NCBI GenBank assembly: GCA_000729835.1
Contig: JFHB01000002.1
Span: forward strand, 541,467 to 605,466
Reading direction: 5' to 3'
DNA from: Atkinsonella hypoxylon
Lineage: Eukaryota; Ascomycota; Sordariomycetes; Hypocreales; Clavicipitaceae
Length of the DNA: 64,000 bases
Shown: piece by piece, positions 10,853 through 23,000 of the stretch
Layout of the letters: every line of letters starts with the position of its first letter
Position numbering within the stretch: the stretch's first letter is position 1
Notes under the pieces: generated by a model
Database searches by the model: none
The model's input: the letters and a program-made list of their open reading frames with translations, nothing else
Told to the model about the DNA's origin: nothing
Position numbers and translations under genes: made by a program

Positions 10853-13132
10853 TCATAAGATCCCACGCCGTTGCTCGGCTGACGCCCCATTAGCCTGTGC
10901 CTCGGCAATAACCTTGTTCATGACCCCCTTCAACTTCTTGAGCGCTACTCTATCCGCCCCAATGGCATGCAGTGTCTTTACAGAAACAGGCACGCCGCAC
11001 TCATCGTGCTCTCCCTTTTCATCATGCACTCCCGATCTCTTAGCCAGATGAAGTCCCGGCGTGGGCTTCCAGCAGTTGTCCTGGGCGCGGCCTGCACGCA
11101 TTTGGCAAATCTCATTGGTTTTGCATTCTCCCGTGCAAGATGCAGGGTGCCAACCACGTGACTTCCGGGCCATGTAGGCATTGAAGAGGCTATCGTCGCG
11201 TTCAAAGGCTTCGGTGACTGAGTGCCAGAATGCCGGAGTGAGTTCGGCTTTGGGGTCGGTTACAGGGGGCGAGGCCATAGGGCCGTATGCCTCTTTGGCA
11301 GAATAATACTTGGTCCATACAGGACCAGTAGTCTGAAATGCCGGATTTGTCATGCCGGCAATATAGGTTGTGTGGTCGAGGACAGCAAAGGTTTTCGGGT
11401 CGACAGAGTAGACGCGGAAGGCGGGCATACCTGACGTAGGCGTCAGTGAGGGGATAATGTAGGATGTCATAAAAGCGTTGGCAGCCGAGCGATCAGAGTA
11501 GTTGGAGTAGCTGATTTCGAACTGGTCAACGTGGGTGTGGCCGAAGAAGCTGGCAGCAATAGTGTTCTGGTAGCGCTTGAAAACTTGGTCAAGGTAGTTG
11601 GAGCCATCGAGGAGGGCATCTGCTTCTCCGAGAGGCGTGTGGCCTATGATGTAAACGCGTTCATTGGCCTTCTCTGCAGCATCGAGATCCCTGATCAGCC
11701 AAGCAATTTGACCGTCAGGGTCTTTAACGTCGTAGTCTTGGTACAACGCGAAATTGCTACGATAGTAGAGGTTGGTATTGAGGGAGATGATGCGCAGGTT
11801 CCCACGGGGGACTTTGGTGGAGTATGCGCCAAACTGTTGGACTGATGTGGTGCCGGGTTGGCCTATCGAATGTGCCCAGTCTGATGATAGGAGGTTGTAG
11901 AGCCACTGGGTGTCATGGCCGATGGCGTTTGGGACGAAGTTATTGGCAGGATTGGCCTCGTGGTTTCCTGCAGTGCCATACACCAACTTAAGGGAGGAGT
12001 TCATCATGTCGTAAGCATGGTTGACTAGGACGCTTGTCAGTAAGACTGGATTTGGGAAAGTGCTTCAGAGCTTACTGCTATTAGTGTTGTACTGCTGGCT
12101 GGTATTCCAGATGGCATGGTCAACAATATCCCCGGTGAAGATGGTGAACGCGGCATCAGGCACAAGCCTGTTGATCGCATCGTACATGCTACGCTCGAGG
12201 CTGACAGGGACATCACACATATGGTCGCCGTAGGGGCCAGCAGGGAACTTTGTGTTGCCTGGCTCATCATCTTTGGTGTATGGCCTACTTATTGTCAGAT
12301 GTCGTCAATGCCGCAACCATTTACAATGTTCAAAATGTGTCAAAAACACACCTGCAGCAAATGGGCCTTCCGTCGCACTGAGTGCTCGACCCAGTCAGAT
12401 ACAAAGGATCGATATGAATGTCAGAGTAGTGCACAACTTTGAGGGGCTCCTCTCCGGTGGGCTTGGGACGACCATGAGGTGGTTTGGGCGACGGAAATGT
12501 AATATCCCAAGGCTGTGGCTCTGGATATCCACATACACCCATGAACGTGGTGCAGAAAGCCCGGGACGTCCGGGAACCAATCGACATTTTGCGAACGTCG
12601 GCGGCAATAATCGGACCTTCAAGCGCAATAGCACCATCGCAAACATCATCGGGTTGAACCTACACATTGTCGTGTAAGCATTGACCGCATTCTGTCGGTC
12701 GGTCTGAATCGCAAGCCACGAACCTTGGCGAGCTTGCATATTTCCTGGATCACACTGACGAAAGCATCGTCGCCGAAGAACGCCAAAACCTTGAGAGCGA
12801 CTAAAAGAGCCTGTTATTTAGGAAACAAAATAACAAGTTAGCATGAAGGCGGGAGAATAAGGTGGTAAGGATAAGAGGTTGACAGAGGCTACCTCGGCGC
12901 CGGTACAGGTTGTAGCGTCCTTAAACTTGCGCCAGATATCATCCAATAGTCCTCTTTTAGCGAAAGCTCTCGTCAGCACCTCAACCTCAGGAGGAGACAA
13001 CGAATTCAGGTCCCGAGAGGCCAGCAGGTCAAAATCCCGAGCAAACAAGTCCCCTGATTCCCGGGTCGTAGCAGCTACGGCGCCGACGGCAGGGCTCCAA
13101 GCGAGCAACGGGAGTAGAGAAACAATACGCAT
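10853..13132 (-). CDS. Secreted acid sphingomyelinase-like phosphodiesterase
   Basis: Five exons: 12893-13132, 12724-12810, 12352-12659, 12076-12284, 10853-12024; 671 aa with all phases matching. A signal peptide (MRIVSLLPLLAWSPAVGAVA) is followed by a propeptide and a saposin-B-like domain with paired cysteines (DATTCTGAE to QPDDVC, residues about 73-115). The calcineurin-like metallophosphoesterase core shows HYSDIHIDP (about 186), FTGDIVDH (262-268), TAGNHEAN (299-306), IIGHTPLGE and FFGHTHVDQF, which together supply the two-zinc site of acid sphingomyelinases. The likely reaction is hydrolysis of sphingomyelin or a related phosphosphingolipid/phosphodiester outside the cell or in the vacuole; fungi lack sphingomyelin, so the native substrate is uncertain. 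The Cys-containing C-terminal tail (SCTGECKTNEICQMRAG) is typical of fungal members. The donor of intron 2 (GTTCGT) is weak, but the protein join is right. Confidence 0.9.
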
Positions 13133-15517
13133 GGCTGTTCGCTCGGCACAAAATGAAACCACAAATTAATGAGATGACTTTCCAAGAAGAAGTCAGAAAA
13201 GAAGTTCAAGATCAGTTTCTTCCACAGGGTTTAAAATTGCTCGCGTGGCTTGTCGATGATATATATTTCTTCTTAATGCTTTCCTGCCCCCCCTCCCCCG
13301 GTCGGCAGTTGCTTGGAGGGCACATCTGAGACATTCGTATTGAAAATAGAGCTAAGAAACAATCTCCCAAGTCCGACAGACTAAAGGCACTCTTCCTAGC
13401 CGACACGGCCACGTCCTTCTTTGGACAATGGAGGAGATTCGCCATCAAGTCGGAACATGGATATCTATGGCACCAGACCTGCCATGTTGGCTGACAACGC
13501 CGTGCATGGCGGTCAAACAATGTAACTTATTAGTACGAGATAGGTAAGTGCTTTCGGAATCTAGGCACCTTCTGCCATCTGCCAAGTGCCTATTAGGTAG
13601 TTAGTTTTCACAAGACCAAATCGCCTGGAGGGCAGATACCGGTTCGTACCAATAAGGGACAAGATGAGGTGCGTGCTTTTCCACACCCCTGTCTTGCTTG
13701 TCGCACACAGCAGTAGGATAGCTTGGAGCGATGTCCTTGACGACCGTTGACAGGGGACGAACTAGGGTTGCTTCGGAATTGGTCGGTGACGTAATCGGAC
13801 AAGCGCTGGTGGATTCTCACGGGCTTTGAGACGGTAACTAATTCTGAACTCTGGAAGACATAGTGACTCGGATACGCATGGCCATTGGGCAGATGGTCGA
13901 GATGGGATTTGGGTCGAGAGGTGTGCAGTGTGTAGACTTTGAAGACGGTAGGGAGGGGGGGAGAGGGGGGTAGGTATGGAAGGACAAAGGGTCATGATTG
14001 GGTCGGGCCTGCGTTTCCCATTCGCTGCAGCCTCTTTCTCGTGTACTCCGTGAAGAAAAAAAAAAAAAAAACCACCGGCTCGTGTCCTCCAGTTACACAC
14101 ACTCGGACGAAGCCAAGCATGATACCCGTAGTATTTTACGTGTCAGCGATTATGCTGCGAAACTCCCTGATCAGGTAGGTGCCTCGTGAGGACCAACCAC
14201 ACTGTGCCTATGCACGTATTAATATGCTCGCAGCACACCGTTTCCTGTCGATGGTGCATTTGTGTTCCAGAAATAGAAGGTGGGATACTGCCAGAGCTGT
14301 CATGGGAACGCCTTGAAGACGGCGCAATTACTCAAAACATCAATCGCGGCAACAAGTGCTTAGGCTCTGAGCAGCGACTCGCTGATCCATTGGATGCTGA
14401 TTAGTTACTGCGTGACTAGACCGGACCAAATACCCATGGTAAAGATGGTAAAGAGTCATGGAGCACTACTTCGTTCCCAGGTATTTGCAACAACAACAAG
14501 ATTTGACAGCGCCCTCTCGTACGGCCCCTTGGCACAGCCTCACCATCATCATCTGAGTTGTGTGAAAAAGAAGTCCCGAGCTGGTTCGCCGCATTCTTCG
14601 TCCGTGTGACCGAGGAGCAGGTCGGGGTAATTCAATCTGGTCGCCTTGCCCTCACTTAGCCGTGGCTCATTCTCCGGCTGCCGCTGTCATGATTCATAGT
14701 TTCGACGCCATGATGTAGAGCTGCAGCAAGCCAGCTGCGAATCGTGCATATCGTGGAGAGAGTTTCAACCCCCATCATGGGCCCCATGCCCCATGCCCCA
14801 TACCCCCATACCCCATGATATCTCATCTCACGTCCATGTCCCCATGTCCCGCCCGCATCCCACATACCGCAATCCCGTTCCCTCACTCCTACAACACTAA
14901 ACTGGCACGCTGGAAACCCGCCAAACTCGGCTCGCATGTTCAATTTCGCGCTTATCATTCGTGCTCTCGTCACTTTTCCACTTCTGTTAGATCGGCTACG
15001 AAGTCTTGACTGCCCCGTCTTCTGTATCTTCTATGTTCTGATACCGTGATTTGGGGTTTGGGCGTACGAGCCAGACCAGTCAATCATAGGCTTTGCATTA
15101 ACAGACACGTGCTTCGGAAAGTTGATACTGGTAGTGTTTTTTTTTTTTTTTTTTGCCAAGACCTGAAATGACCCGTTTCGTTTGCCAGCTTCCTTTTTCT
15201 GCAACCGACGCCTAGCTTATCGAACTAGCATTGCTGATCCCCGAAATGTGGCGGCACTTGCTGTAAGGTAGATGACCATTAGAGCTAAAAGTTGACTAAC
15301 AGGCGGTGTTCCGCATGTAAAAAGACACTCAAATATATCTAAATGCGCTATAGGTGGGAGACTCTTGCATAAACGAGGTGCCGTAGGCCGTCTTGAAACA
15401 ATCATATTATACACTATAATACACTTCATCCATAGAAATTGCTCAGCGGCAATGCTCATTGCAGTAATAGGTGCCGCCGCGGCCAAGCCATATCATTGTT
15501 AGGCAACTTGTCCATGC
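13133..15517. other. Intergenic region, no gene recognised
   Basis: This stretch separates the sphingomyelinase promoter from the PET127 3' end. It holds an A17 run (14054-14070), a T17 run near 15139, and a CCCCATGCCCCATACCCC-type short repeat at about 14776-14816. Short open frames have no recognisable domain. Confidence 0.5.
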
Positions 15518-18253
15518 CTATGAGTTTTGTGCAGAATTTTCATTTGGCGAAAGCGGCTGAGTATCCCATGCCACGTACACAGGGCTTGCAGCTTCCTTCT
15601 GCTTCCTCATCTGTCGATATTTCTCCCCTTGCTTCGACATTTTTGAAAGCTTGCCCCTGAACATGCGGTGCCAATCGGTAGATCTACCAGCCTTTGATTC
15701 AAGAACATCCTTTCTGCGCCTTTTGACCTTGCTATATAGAGTCATAGCTTTGTCGCCTGGGATCTCCGTAATGGTGTATTGAACTGCCCAGTCCAATGAT
15801 TTACAGTCACCGCTTGGCCGTGACACGAATTCGCCGTTAACTTTGTTCCGAATAGTGACATACATGCCCAAGATCTCTCGTTTTGAGTCCTCGGTAGGCG
15901 GAGCAACCTTCTGTGCTTTGATATCCAAGCTCACTGTGTTAAGCTCATCTTGACCATCATCTGCGTCAGATGGTGCGGCATTCTGCTCGTTGTTGTTAGA
16001 GTCGGACTGTTTGGCTTGCGAGGCCAAATTTGCCACCTTGCGCTCAAACGTTCTCAAATTTGGGTTCTTCTCATTGATGCCTTCTGTGACCTTCAGGATG
16101 AGATGCGCCAAGGTAGTATTGCTCGTGTCTGGCGGTGAAACTGTGCTAGTGTGGGCAGCGCCTGCACCTTCTTTTGCAGTCTGCGACTCTCTGGCTTCCT
16201 TGGCCTTTGAAGAGTGCATTGTTAATGCTGAGACAAGGTCATCCAGATACTGTTCGCTCTCCAGCTCAGTTTTGTTCTGGAGCAGTCCGCTTTGTTCCAG
16301 AGCTTCCTGTACAGCTTCTCTTACAGATCCGATACCGAGCGACTCATCTTCCACAGCTTCATCAACTTTCGCCATCATCTCCTTCCATGTGTCCTCGTTT
16401 TGTGGATCATGCACAGACAAGTCATCAGAGCCTCTGTCCGATTCTTCCGCAACAGACTTCTCATTCTGGGCTGTTTCGGCGGCCTCAGCAGTCTCTGCCT
16501 CACGCTCCTCAAGGCTGATATCTTGAATCTTGCGTTCCAATTGCTCGACAGACGGTTTCCCGGCCTCTTGCGTCATCCGCATCTCTTCTTCAGTAACCGG
16601 CTCAGCAAAGAAGTAGGTTAGAGGCACTTTAGTAGGCCGCGTCTCAACATGCAAGCGAAGTGTTCGGCCTGGGAACCGCTGAGTTGCTCGGTCCAGGAGA
16701 TCATTAAGCAGTGCTATACTGCACTTGAACTCCAGATCACCCAGACGGGTCTCTTGCGTACCGTGGATTGCCTCGTCCATTTCGGCGAGGCTGATGTACT
16801 GAAACCCGAAGATGCGTTGCGTGTTGTGGAATGCGACAAATATGCCATCCATGCGACCCATCCGCACTTGTAAAGAGTACTTCAAGAATGCTGCCCGTAT
16901 CATGTCGTAGTACTCTCGCTCAAACGATTCCCATTGTCCAAAACGTTTTCGAATTTCGTACCCGACACCCTTCTCATATTCTTGGACATCCATGCGAATG
17001 GAGACGACAGCTCTCGTTTTCAAGTCAAACACGCCAGAACCTGGAAGCCGGGGGTCGTATGCGTCGAGTTGAGACCGCATAATAAAATCTCCCAAGGTGG
17101 TGAAGTGGTACGCCTCATCGGCGTTTTTTTCATCCTCAGACAGTTGATGCGAACGCGATCGTCTATACTTTTCAAATTCCCCCTTAGGTAGAGTGAGCAA
17201 TTTCTCCATTGACTTGCCCAACATGCTCAGAATGTTCTCGGTATCATACTCCTTGTCAGCGTCGATAGCGTAAACGCCGTCTTTGAAATGCGCAAAAGCT
17301 GCCGCCGGTCCGCGACTCAAAGCAGTAAAGTTGACTGAGTCCGGAGCGAGAGATTTCGACAGGTGTTCAAAATTAGGTTTTCTCCAGTCTGAAAGAAGAA
17401 AGTGAAAATGCGACAGGATAGATGTCATGCTCGATGTGGAGCCGCAGTATTTGAATCCACGTTCTGCGCATAGCTCCCTCAGTTTCTGGTCTTTAGATGA
17501 TGTTATATATTCTTTCAGAGCATCAAAATCAAATTCCTCGACCGGCATGATGGAGGCTAAGTACGGGTCGAAATTGAAAACGCCTGACCGATGATCCTGC
17601 ATTTGGTACACACCTGGGTTGAACAGAACCCTATCCAAATTATGACACAGCTCTGGGACCTTCTTGTGTGTTATTCCATCGATCGGGGTTAACTTCAGTT
17701 TCGACGGTCGAATCATCTTTACATCCAGTTTTTCATCCAGGTTGGCTTTCGACTTTCGTTTGGCTTTCGATCCGGCGCTTTTCTTCGTATTGATAGACTC
17801 GGTGGCAACTTTTTTTTCAGACTCGGTAGCGGTCACTTCATTATGAGGTTCTTTTGATTGCGGGTCATTTGATTGCGAGTCATTTGATTGCGAGTCTTTC
17901 GATAGCATCTTCTCCCTGGATGATTCCATGCGGGATCGAAGCGACGTCCAGAGTCCTTCGCGTCCTGCCCTGTTTCCATCTTGCACATCTGGTGTGTCGT
18001 TCGTGGCAGGTCGTGCGTCGGACTGAACCTCAGATTTGCGGGTGTGTGCCGTACGTTTCAGCTGGTCAAAAAGACGTCGCCGGGTAGTGCAGAAAGGTCG
18101 TCCTCGTCCTGCCCATGTAAAGCCATTGTGACCGTGAAGCTTGATTGAGCCAAGATTCGGGGTGAAACGACCCCTGCAGCATGAAGTACGGAGCATCTGA
18201 TATGCTGGGTATGATGCGTGAGAAGCCTTTGCTACAGATTTGTATGAGGTCAT
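15518..18253 (-). CDS. PET127: Mitochondrial RNA-processing protein Pet127
   Basis: Intronless, 911 aa from the ATG at 18253; an alternative in-frame Met lies 19 residues in. The N-terminus is basic, Ser/Arg-rich and poor in acids, as expected for mitochondrial import. The conserved Pet127 region begins at LTPIDGITHKKVPELCHNLD and continues through VFNFDPYLASIMPVEEFDFD. It includes PGSGVFDLKTRAVVSIRMD, the part proposed to resemble a PD-(D/E)XK nuclease core, and LRLHVETRPTKVPLTYFFAEP. A long acidic, disordered insertion (residues about 560-790) precedes the C-terminal block KVNGEFVSRPSGDCKSLDW. In yeast Pet127 acts at the inner membrane in mitochondrial mRNA 5' processing and turnover. A short repeat (DSQSN, DSQSN, DPQSK) is encoded near 17850-17905. 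The gene is divergent from HID1. Confidence 0.92.
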   Translation of the reverse strand: MTSYKSVAKASHASYPAYQMLRTSCCRGRFTPNLGSIKLHGHNGFTWAGRGRPFCTTRRRLFDQLKRTAHTRKSEVQSDARPATNDTPDVQDGNRAGREGLWTSLRSRMESSREKMLSKDSQSNDSQSNDPQSKEPHNEVTATESEKKVATESINTKKSAGSKAKRKSKANLDEKLDVKMIRPSKLKLTPIDGITHKKVPELCHNLDRVLFNPGVYQMQDHRSGVFNFDPYLASIMPVEEFDFDALKEYITSSKDQKLRELCAERGFKYCGSTSSMTSILSHFHFLLSDWRKPNFEHLSKSLAPDSVNFTALSRGPAAAFAHFKDGVYAIDADKEYDTENILSMLGKSMEKLLTLPKGEFEKYRRSRSHQLSEDEKNADEAYHFTTLGDFIMRSQLDAYDPRLPGSGVFDLKTRAVVSIRMDVQEYEKGVGYEIRKRFGQWESFEREYYDMIRAAFLKYSLQVRMGRMDGIFVAFHNTQRIFGFQYISLAEMDEAIHGTQETRLGDLEFKCSIALLNDLLDRATQRFPGRTLRLHVETRPTKVPLTYFFAEPVTEEEMRMTQEAGKPSVEQLERKIQDISLEEREAETAEAAETAQNEKSVAEESDRGSDDLSVHDPQNEDTWKEMMAKVDEAVEDESLGIGSVREAVQEALEQSGLLQNKTELESEQYLDDLVSALTMHSSKAKEARESQTAKEGAGAAHTSTVSPPDTSNTTLAHLILKVTEGINEKNPNLRTFERKVANLASQAKQSDSNNNEQNAAPSDADDGQDELNTVSLDIKAQKVAPPTEDSKREILGMYVTIRNKVNGEFVSRPSGDCKSLDWAVQYTITEIPGDKAMTLYSKVKRRRKDVLESKAGRSTDWHRMFRGKLSKMSKQGEKYRQMRKQKEAASPVYVAWDTQPLSPNENSAQNS

Positions 18254-18548
18254 ATGAATGGCCAGAGATCAAAGAAGCGGCTTTTGCCATCCTGCCCTTT
18301 TTTTGTCCACCACCGTCCATGGATAAAATTATTACTACACGGCGGCACGGGTTTTGAAGCACGGGGAGGTACCCACAGAACCCGTCATGATTGGCTGCCT
18401 ATAATCTGGCGTGACGGAGTTGTGCTGGAGCCCGTGGACTTGGCTCGTGGACTTGGTTGCAGGTGCTCATGTCCCGACACCCTCACTCCTCTCTCCAACG
18501 TCATCCTTTACAACCGAGCTCCAGGGCTGACTGCCTTGCGCTGCAGAG
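18254..18548. promoter_or_regulatory. Shared divergent promoter of PET127 and HID1
   Basis: Only 295 bp separate the two start codons, which point away from each other, so the segment must contain both core promoters and leaders. No obvious TATA box; a short A/T stretch (AAAATTATTACTAC) lies at about 18326. Confidence 0.6.
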
Positions 18549-21284
18549 ATGGGAGCAAGCGACTCCAAGATTGTTTTCAAGCAAGGCATCTTCAGGCTCT
18601 CAGAAGAGCGCCACATCCCGGCAGACAACCCTTACTGGACTTCAGTTAGTTCTCCATCCACCTAGCGGACCCGCTGAGCTTGGCTTACGAATTAATGTAG
18701 TTTTGGGAGCTCCCAGAATCATCCGAAGATGTTTTCAGCCTTTTCTCACCCACCGATATACGTCGGACCAGAGATCAAGCGCTGGAGAATATAGAAACTC
18801 TAATATTAGCGCTGACCTCGCGACTCTTCATTCTTCGGCACCATCCATCCTTCCCCGACCCCGAGCTTGCCCCAGAGAAGGACGCGCTGAATTGCATCAG
18901 AGTCTTGACACGACTCCTGCCGTATCTATTCGAGAAAGAAAGCCTTGCTTCTTGGGAACAGCGATTCTTCTGGGGCACTCGCCGAAAGCGAACTCGCCGT
19001 GCAGTTATAGCTAATGAGGTGCTTTTCGACGAAGCAGAGGCCAACCGACAGGAAATCAAGGCTAACACTGAGGAGTATGAAGAAGTAAAACCACTTGCTG
19101 AGGAACTTATAGACACTTTGGTCGATCTTCTCTTCTTTTCAGAACTTACCATTACACGACAACCCCAAGGCCACGACAAGGTCACATTCGCAATATGGCA
19201 AAGCGGAGTCGGATGCAATGCGGCCGTCGCTACTACGAAGGAGTTGGAAAGCAATCGCGCCGAGATACTGAGATTACTACTGGCATTGGCTGGACAAAGC
19301 ATGTACTCAACGCCCGGGGTGCTCACTCAAAATGGCGTTCGAACTTTGACATATCTTTGTGCTTCTCCGGACAAGCAAATTGTTCTCTCACTTCTGTGTT
19401 CTCTTTTAAATACTGTAAGTCTCGCAAAGCTCTCAGGCTAAGTTTCGATCCTAATGTGCAGCGAAGACATTAAAGTACCATCCAGCAACATGGCGCGTAC
19501 CATACAACAACCTGGGATTTCGCGATTCCAAGCAGATTCTTGTCACATATTCCCTACAATTTATGCTTGCGTTGCTGGTATACCCCATACCCGAGTCACA
19601 TTCACAGTCATCAACGTCCTCGAAGAACTATTACCGCCATTTTCTAGGCCGCCTTCACCGCCCACAAGATTTTCAATTCATTGTCGATGGAATGTCGCGA
19701 ATCCTCAGCCAACCGCTCAGTGAGAAGACATCATATCTTCCTGGAACTCAAGCTGCAACCAACTTTGCACCAGAGACATTGATGCTGTTTTGGGAAATGA
19801 CACAGTGCAATAAAAGATTTCGTACTTTTATCATCGACACCGACAGAGTTTATGACTTTGTGGTACTAACGATTTTCTATGCCCTGGAATACAAGAATGA
19901 CCCCGCGAGACAGGGAGTTGTTCGCATGTGCGCTTTTCTGCTGCAGACTTTAAGCGTTGATGCCAAATTTGGCCCCAGCCTGAATAAATACTTCGAAGGC
20001 CAGGACAGCCTTCCAGCTTGCATTCGTATTACAGGCTTCAAGGGCACGTACTGCGATTTCCTGATTCACTCCATCTATAACCTCATCACCTCAAGCCAAG
20101 GCAATTTCACCGCCATCTACCCAGCTCTGCTGGCAGTGATCAATAACATTGCTCCCCACATTGAGAATCTCAGCGCCTCCGCCAGTTCTCAGCTGATGCA
20201 TCTGTTTTCGTCCATGTCGTCTCCATCTTTTTTACTTGCCAACGAGTCCAATTACCAGCTGCTACATTCCCTCATGGAGTCAATCAGCGCCATCATTGAC
20301 AACCATTACCGCAAAAACCCGGAGCTATTGGTTGCCATTGTGATGAACAGAAGACGCATTGAAGCTCTCCGGTCGTTCACGCTAGAGAGCGGCCAAGAAG
20401 AGATAGAGAAAAGAAACCGGTTGAAGAAGGACCACGGTGACGCGGTCGATGCTGGATCTAGCAGAAATTCCGTGGATAGCGCAAGAAGTCCGCATGCAAC
20501 ACTAGTGAAAACCTCGTCTTTGGACGAGGTTCCTGAGGATGGAGCATTCGCTATAGGAGATTCGGATGACGATAGTGATGACGATCCGCAACCTACACCG
20601 GCGCAATCGACGACGAGCGAAATACAATTATCCCCTTCCTCTGTTGCCAACGTCGACGATGCAGTCCCCACCCAGCTTAGGGGTATGTCAGAAAAAGCTC
20701 GTGGCAAGATGCCAGCCGGCGCACGGCCGTCCTCGAGACAAAACAGCAACACCAGCCTAAGTGGCCAGTCATCATCGTCCAAAACACAAGGCGGCTCTTT
20801 CGAACCTAGTTCACAGTGGATCGACAGCTGGCTCCCAGAGCTCCCTCTTCATAGCATTTTGACGGTGATTCAACAAACGGCTAGTATCCTGCCTCGACAG
20901 GTCAACCGGGAAACCCTCTCGCCGGACATGATTCGCCGCATTCAACAAATTGACTTAATCGGCATTGAGCCAACACCGGCGCGAGTCCACTTTTTCGAGT
21001 GGTCTCCCCTTGCACTGGGGTGGTACGAATCTCTCCTTTGGGGTGTCATATTCTCAAATGAGATGCACATGGCTAAAGGAACAATGGGCATCTGGAACGG
21101 CACAGCAATCAAACTATTCAAAGTCCAAGAGACTGCTCCGTCCGGGCCCACACTAACATCCCCCAGGGGAGCAGTCGATGCTGTTGGGAGCAATATTGTC
21201 TCTCGAATTGGACAGATCAATTTACGAGGTAGCCAGTCGTCATCAACGAATAACAACTTGACCGTGTCGCCGCGTCTCGGCTGA
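18549..21284 (+). CDS. HID1: Hid-1 family Golgi/secretory trafficking protein
   Basis: Three exons: 18549-18644, 18701-19414, 19467-21284; 875 aa. The start MGASDSKIVFKQGIFRL matches the N-terminus of human HID1 (MGSTDSK...) and keeps the MGxxxS signal for N-myristoylation. Further family blocks are TSFWELPESSEDVFSL, LPYLFEKESLASWEQRFFW, TLKYHPATWRVPYNN (across intron 2) and the C-terminal FFEWSPLALGWYESLLWGVI. The intron 2 acceptor GCGAAG was chosen over the nearer GCAG because only it keeps the frame and restores TLKYHP. A Ser-rich acidic segment (about 20440-20810) is probably disordered. Hid-1 proteins sit on medial/trans-Golgi membranes; in animals they promote dense-core vesicle formation and in fission yeast the homologue partners a Golgi-linked ubiquitin protease. 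The role here is inferred from these. Confidence 0.9.
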
Positions 21285-23000
21285 CACTATAAAGAGAATG
21301 GAGGAGACCTCAAGAACGAGCGAGATATGCCAAAGTGCACAAGCGCAGAACACGTTGTTGGCGTCTTTCTTCCTTGCGCCAGCGTGCTGTTCTTCTAGGC
21401 TTCTCCGTGTGAAACATGACCAAGTCACCTATCTGTCAGCACTCCTATCCGAACACATCCCCACGAATGGAAGACGCGAATTTGCTGCTGATAGTTAGCA
21501 GGTGATGAGCTAGTGAATTAGTGAATGAGTGGCCTTTCTCTTGTCCATCTCACTCGTTGTACAATTCATGTGTAGCAAAGTCGACGTCTCACTGTACAGT
21601 CCCAGCCAAGAGTGTGAAGCCGTCAAAGTCCATTCATGAAAGAGGACGCGCCCCAGGAAGCAGGGGGACTACAGTCCGCCAAGGTCAAGTGTGTTATTTG
21701 TTCAATACTATGGCTTGCGCGTCAAGACCAAGAGAATGGGGCATTAATACCACAAGTATGTCTGCGAGCCAAAGTGTAGCCAATGACATGACATGATTTC
21801 GCGCAGAGCCGCGACCACAAATTCGTATGCGAGGTTCTTGAACAGTCACTTGGCACCCGACGTTATGTAACCAACGTGATTTGTCGATTCCATTCTGGAT
21901 TGTACATTTGGAGTTCTTTCGGTGCAGAGCAACTTACCAAGTGTCTGCTTTGTCCTTGAGGTCTGATGCGAATGCAGTGCTATGGCGTAGATGATGTAAT
22001 GGTGTATGAGCTCCTAATCTGCCACAATATGCAACGATCCCCTCGCTGACTGGCAAGAACGCGTCGCGGGTCGTGAGGTCTCATACAAAACATGCAAAAC
22101 GTAGAAAAGGTCGAACCAAGCGTGTTTTTTGGGCCACAGCTTATTATATCTGCCTGGGACACGGGTGACAGAATATCGGATCTTGCCATATCCTCTTGTC
22201 TGGGCCCGAGGCTCGTCACTCGACCGAAGCCACAGATGCTAACCACTGGACGACCTCTTTCAAAAATTAGACAAAGGACTTACGTTCGTTTCCGATAGCT
22301 AGTTACGCCATCGACCCTAATTCTCTACGTTGCGCTTGCTGCTCGTGCGCCTGTCGCCGCGTTAGCCACATGGCAGGAGGGTCTATCGTGGCGCAAGCTG
22401 ATTCCACTACAAGCAAAACATGAGAGCCGGTGCAGCACTTACTCCGTAGAGTTGTAGATATCAACTAACGATATTAACGATCGGCCACTTTATTCTCTAC
22501 TCGCCTTCTAGTTCGCCGTGGTCCGTGGCCCAGGGCCTGTGGTGTGGGCCTCCCTTACTTGCCAGCGGAACTAGTGGCAGACCGGGATGTCCTGCTCGAC
22601 CTTTGGTCTCATGTTAAAGAACGTCCTTGGAAGGCAGAGACCAGCAGTTGACGTGATAAGTGCTGGGAAGCCACAAGCGGCCGGATGATTTGGGACGGGC
22701 AAGTCATGATACGGGTCGGACTTGGGTTCCGTTGCCGGGATGAAATGTAAAGACTGGAGTGACGGGTTATTACGAGACTAGATCTCACAACTGCCATCTT
22801 CTCTCTCCTTTTTTTTTTTTTTTGAGGGGGGCTCCCTTCGCGTTGAGAGCACGGGCGATATGGTCGTACGGATCTGAGAATCATTATTTCTTGCATGATT
22901 ACTCTATCCATTGTCTATTCAAGTGTCCATCTACAAGACTTGAAAGTACACACAACAGGTCAGGTTAAATGACCAGAGACCTTGAGTAAGAGGCATCGAG
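21285..23000. other. Intergenic region, no gene recognised
   Basis: Lies between two plus-strand genes. A T17 run is at about 22809-22825. Several short open frames on both strands have no domain or splice support. Confidence 0.5.
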
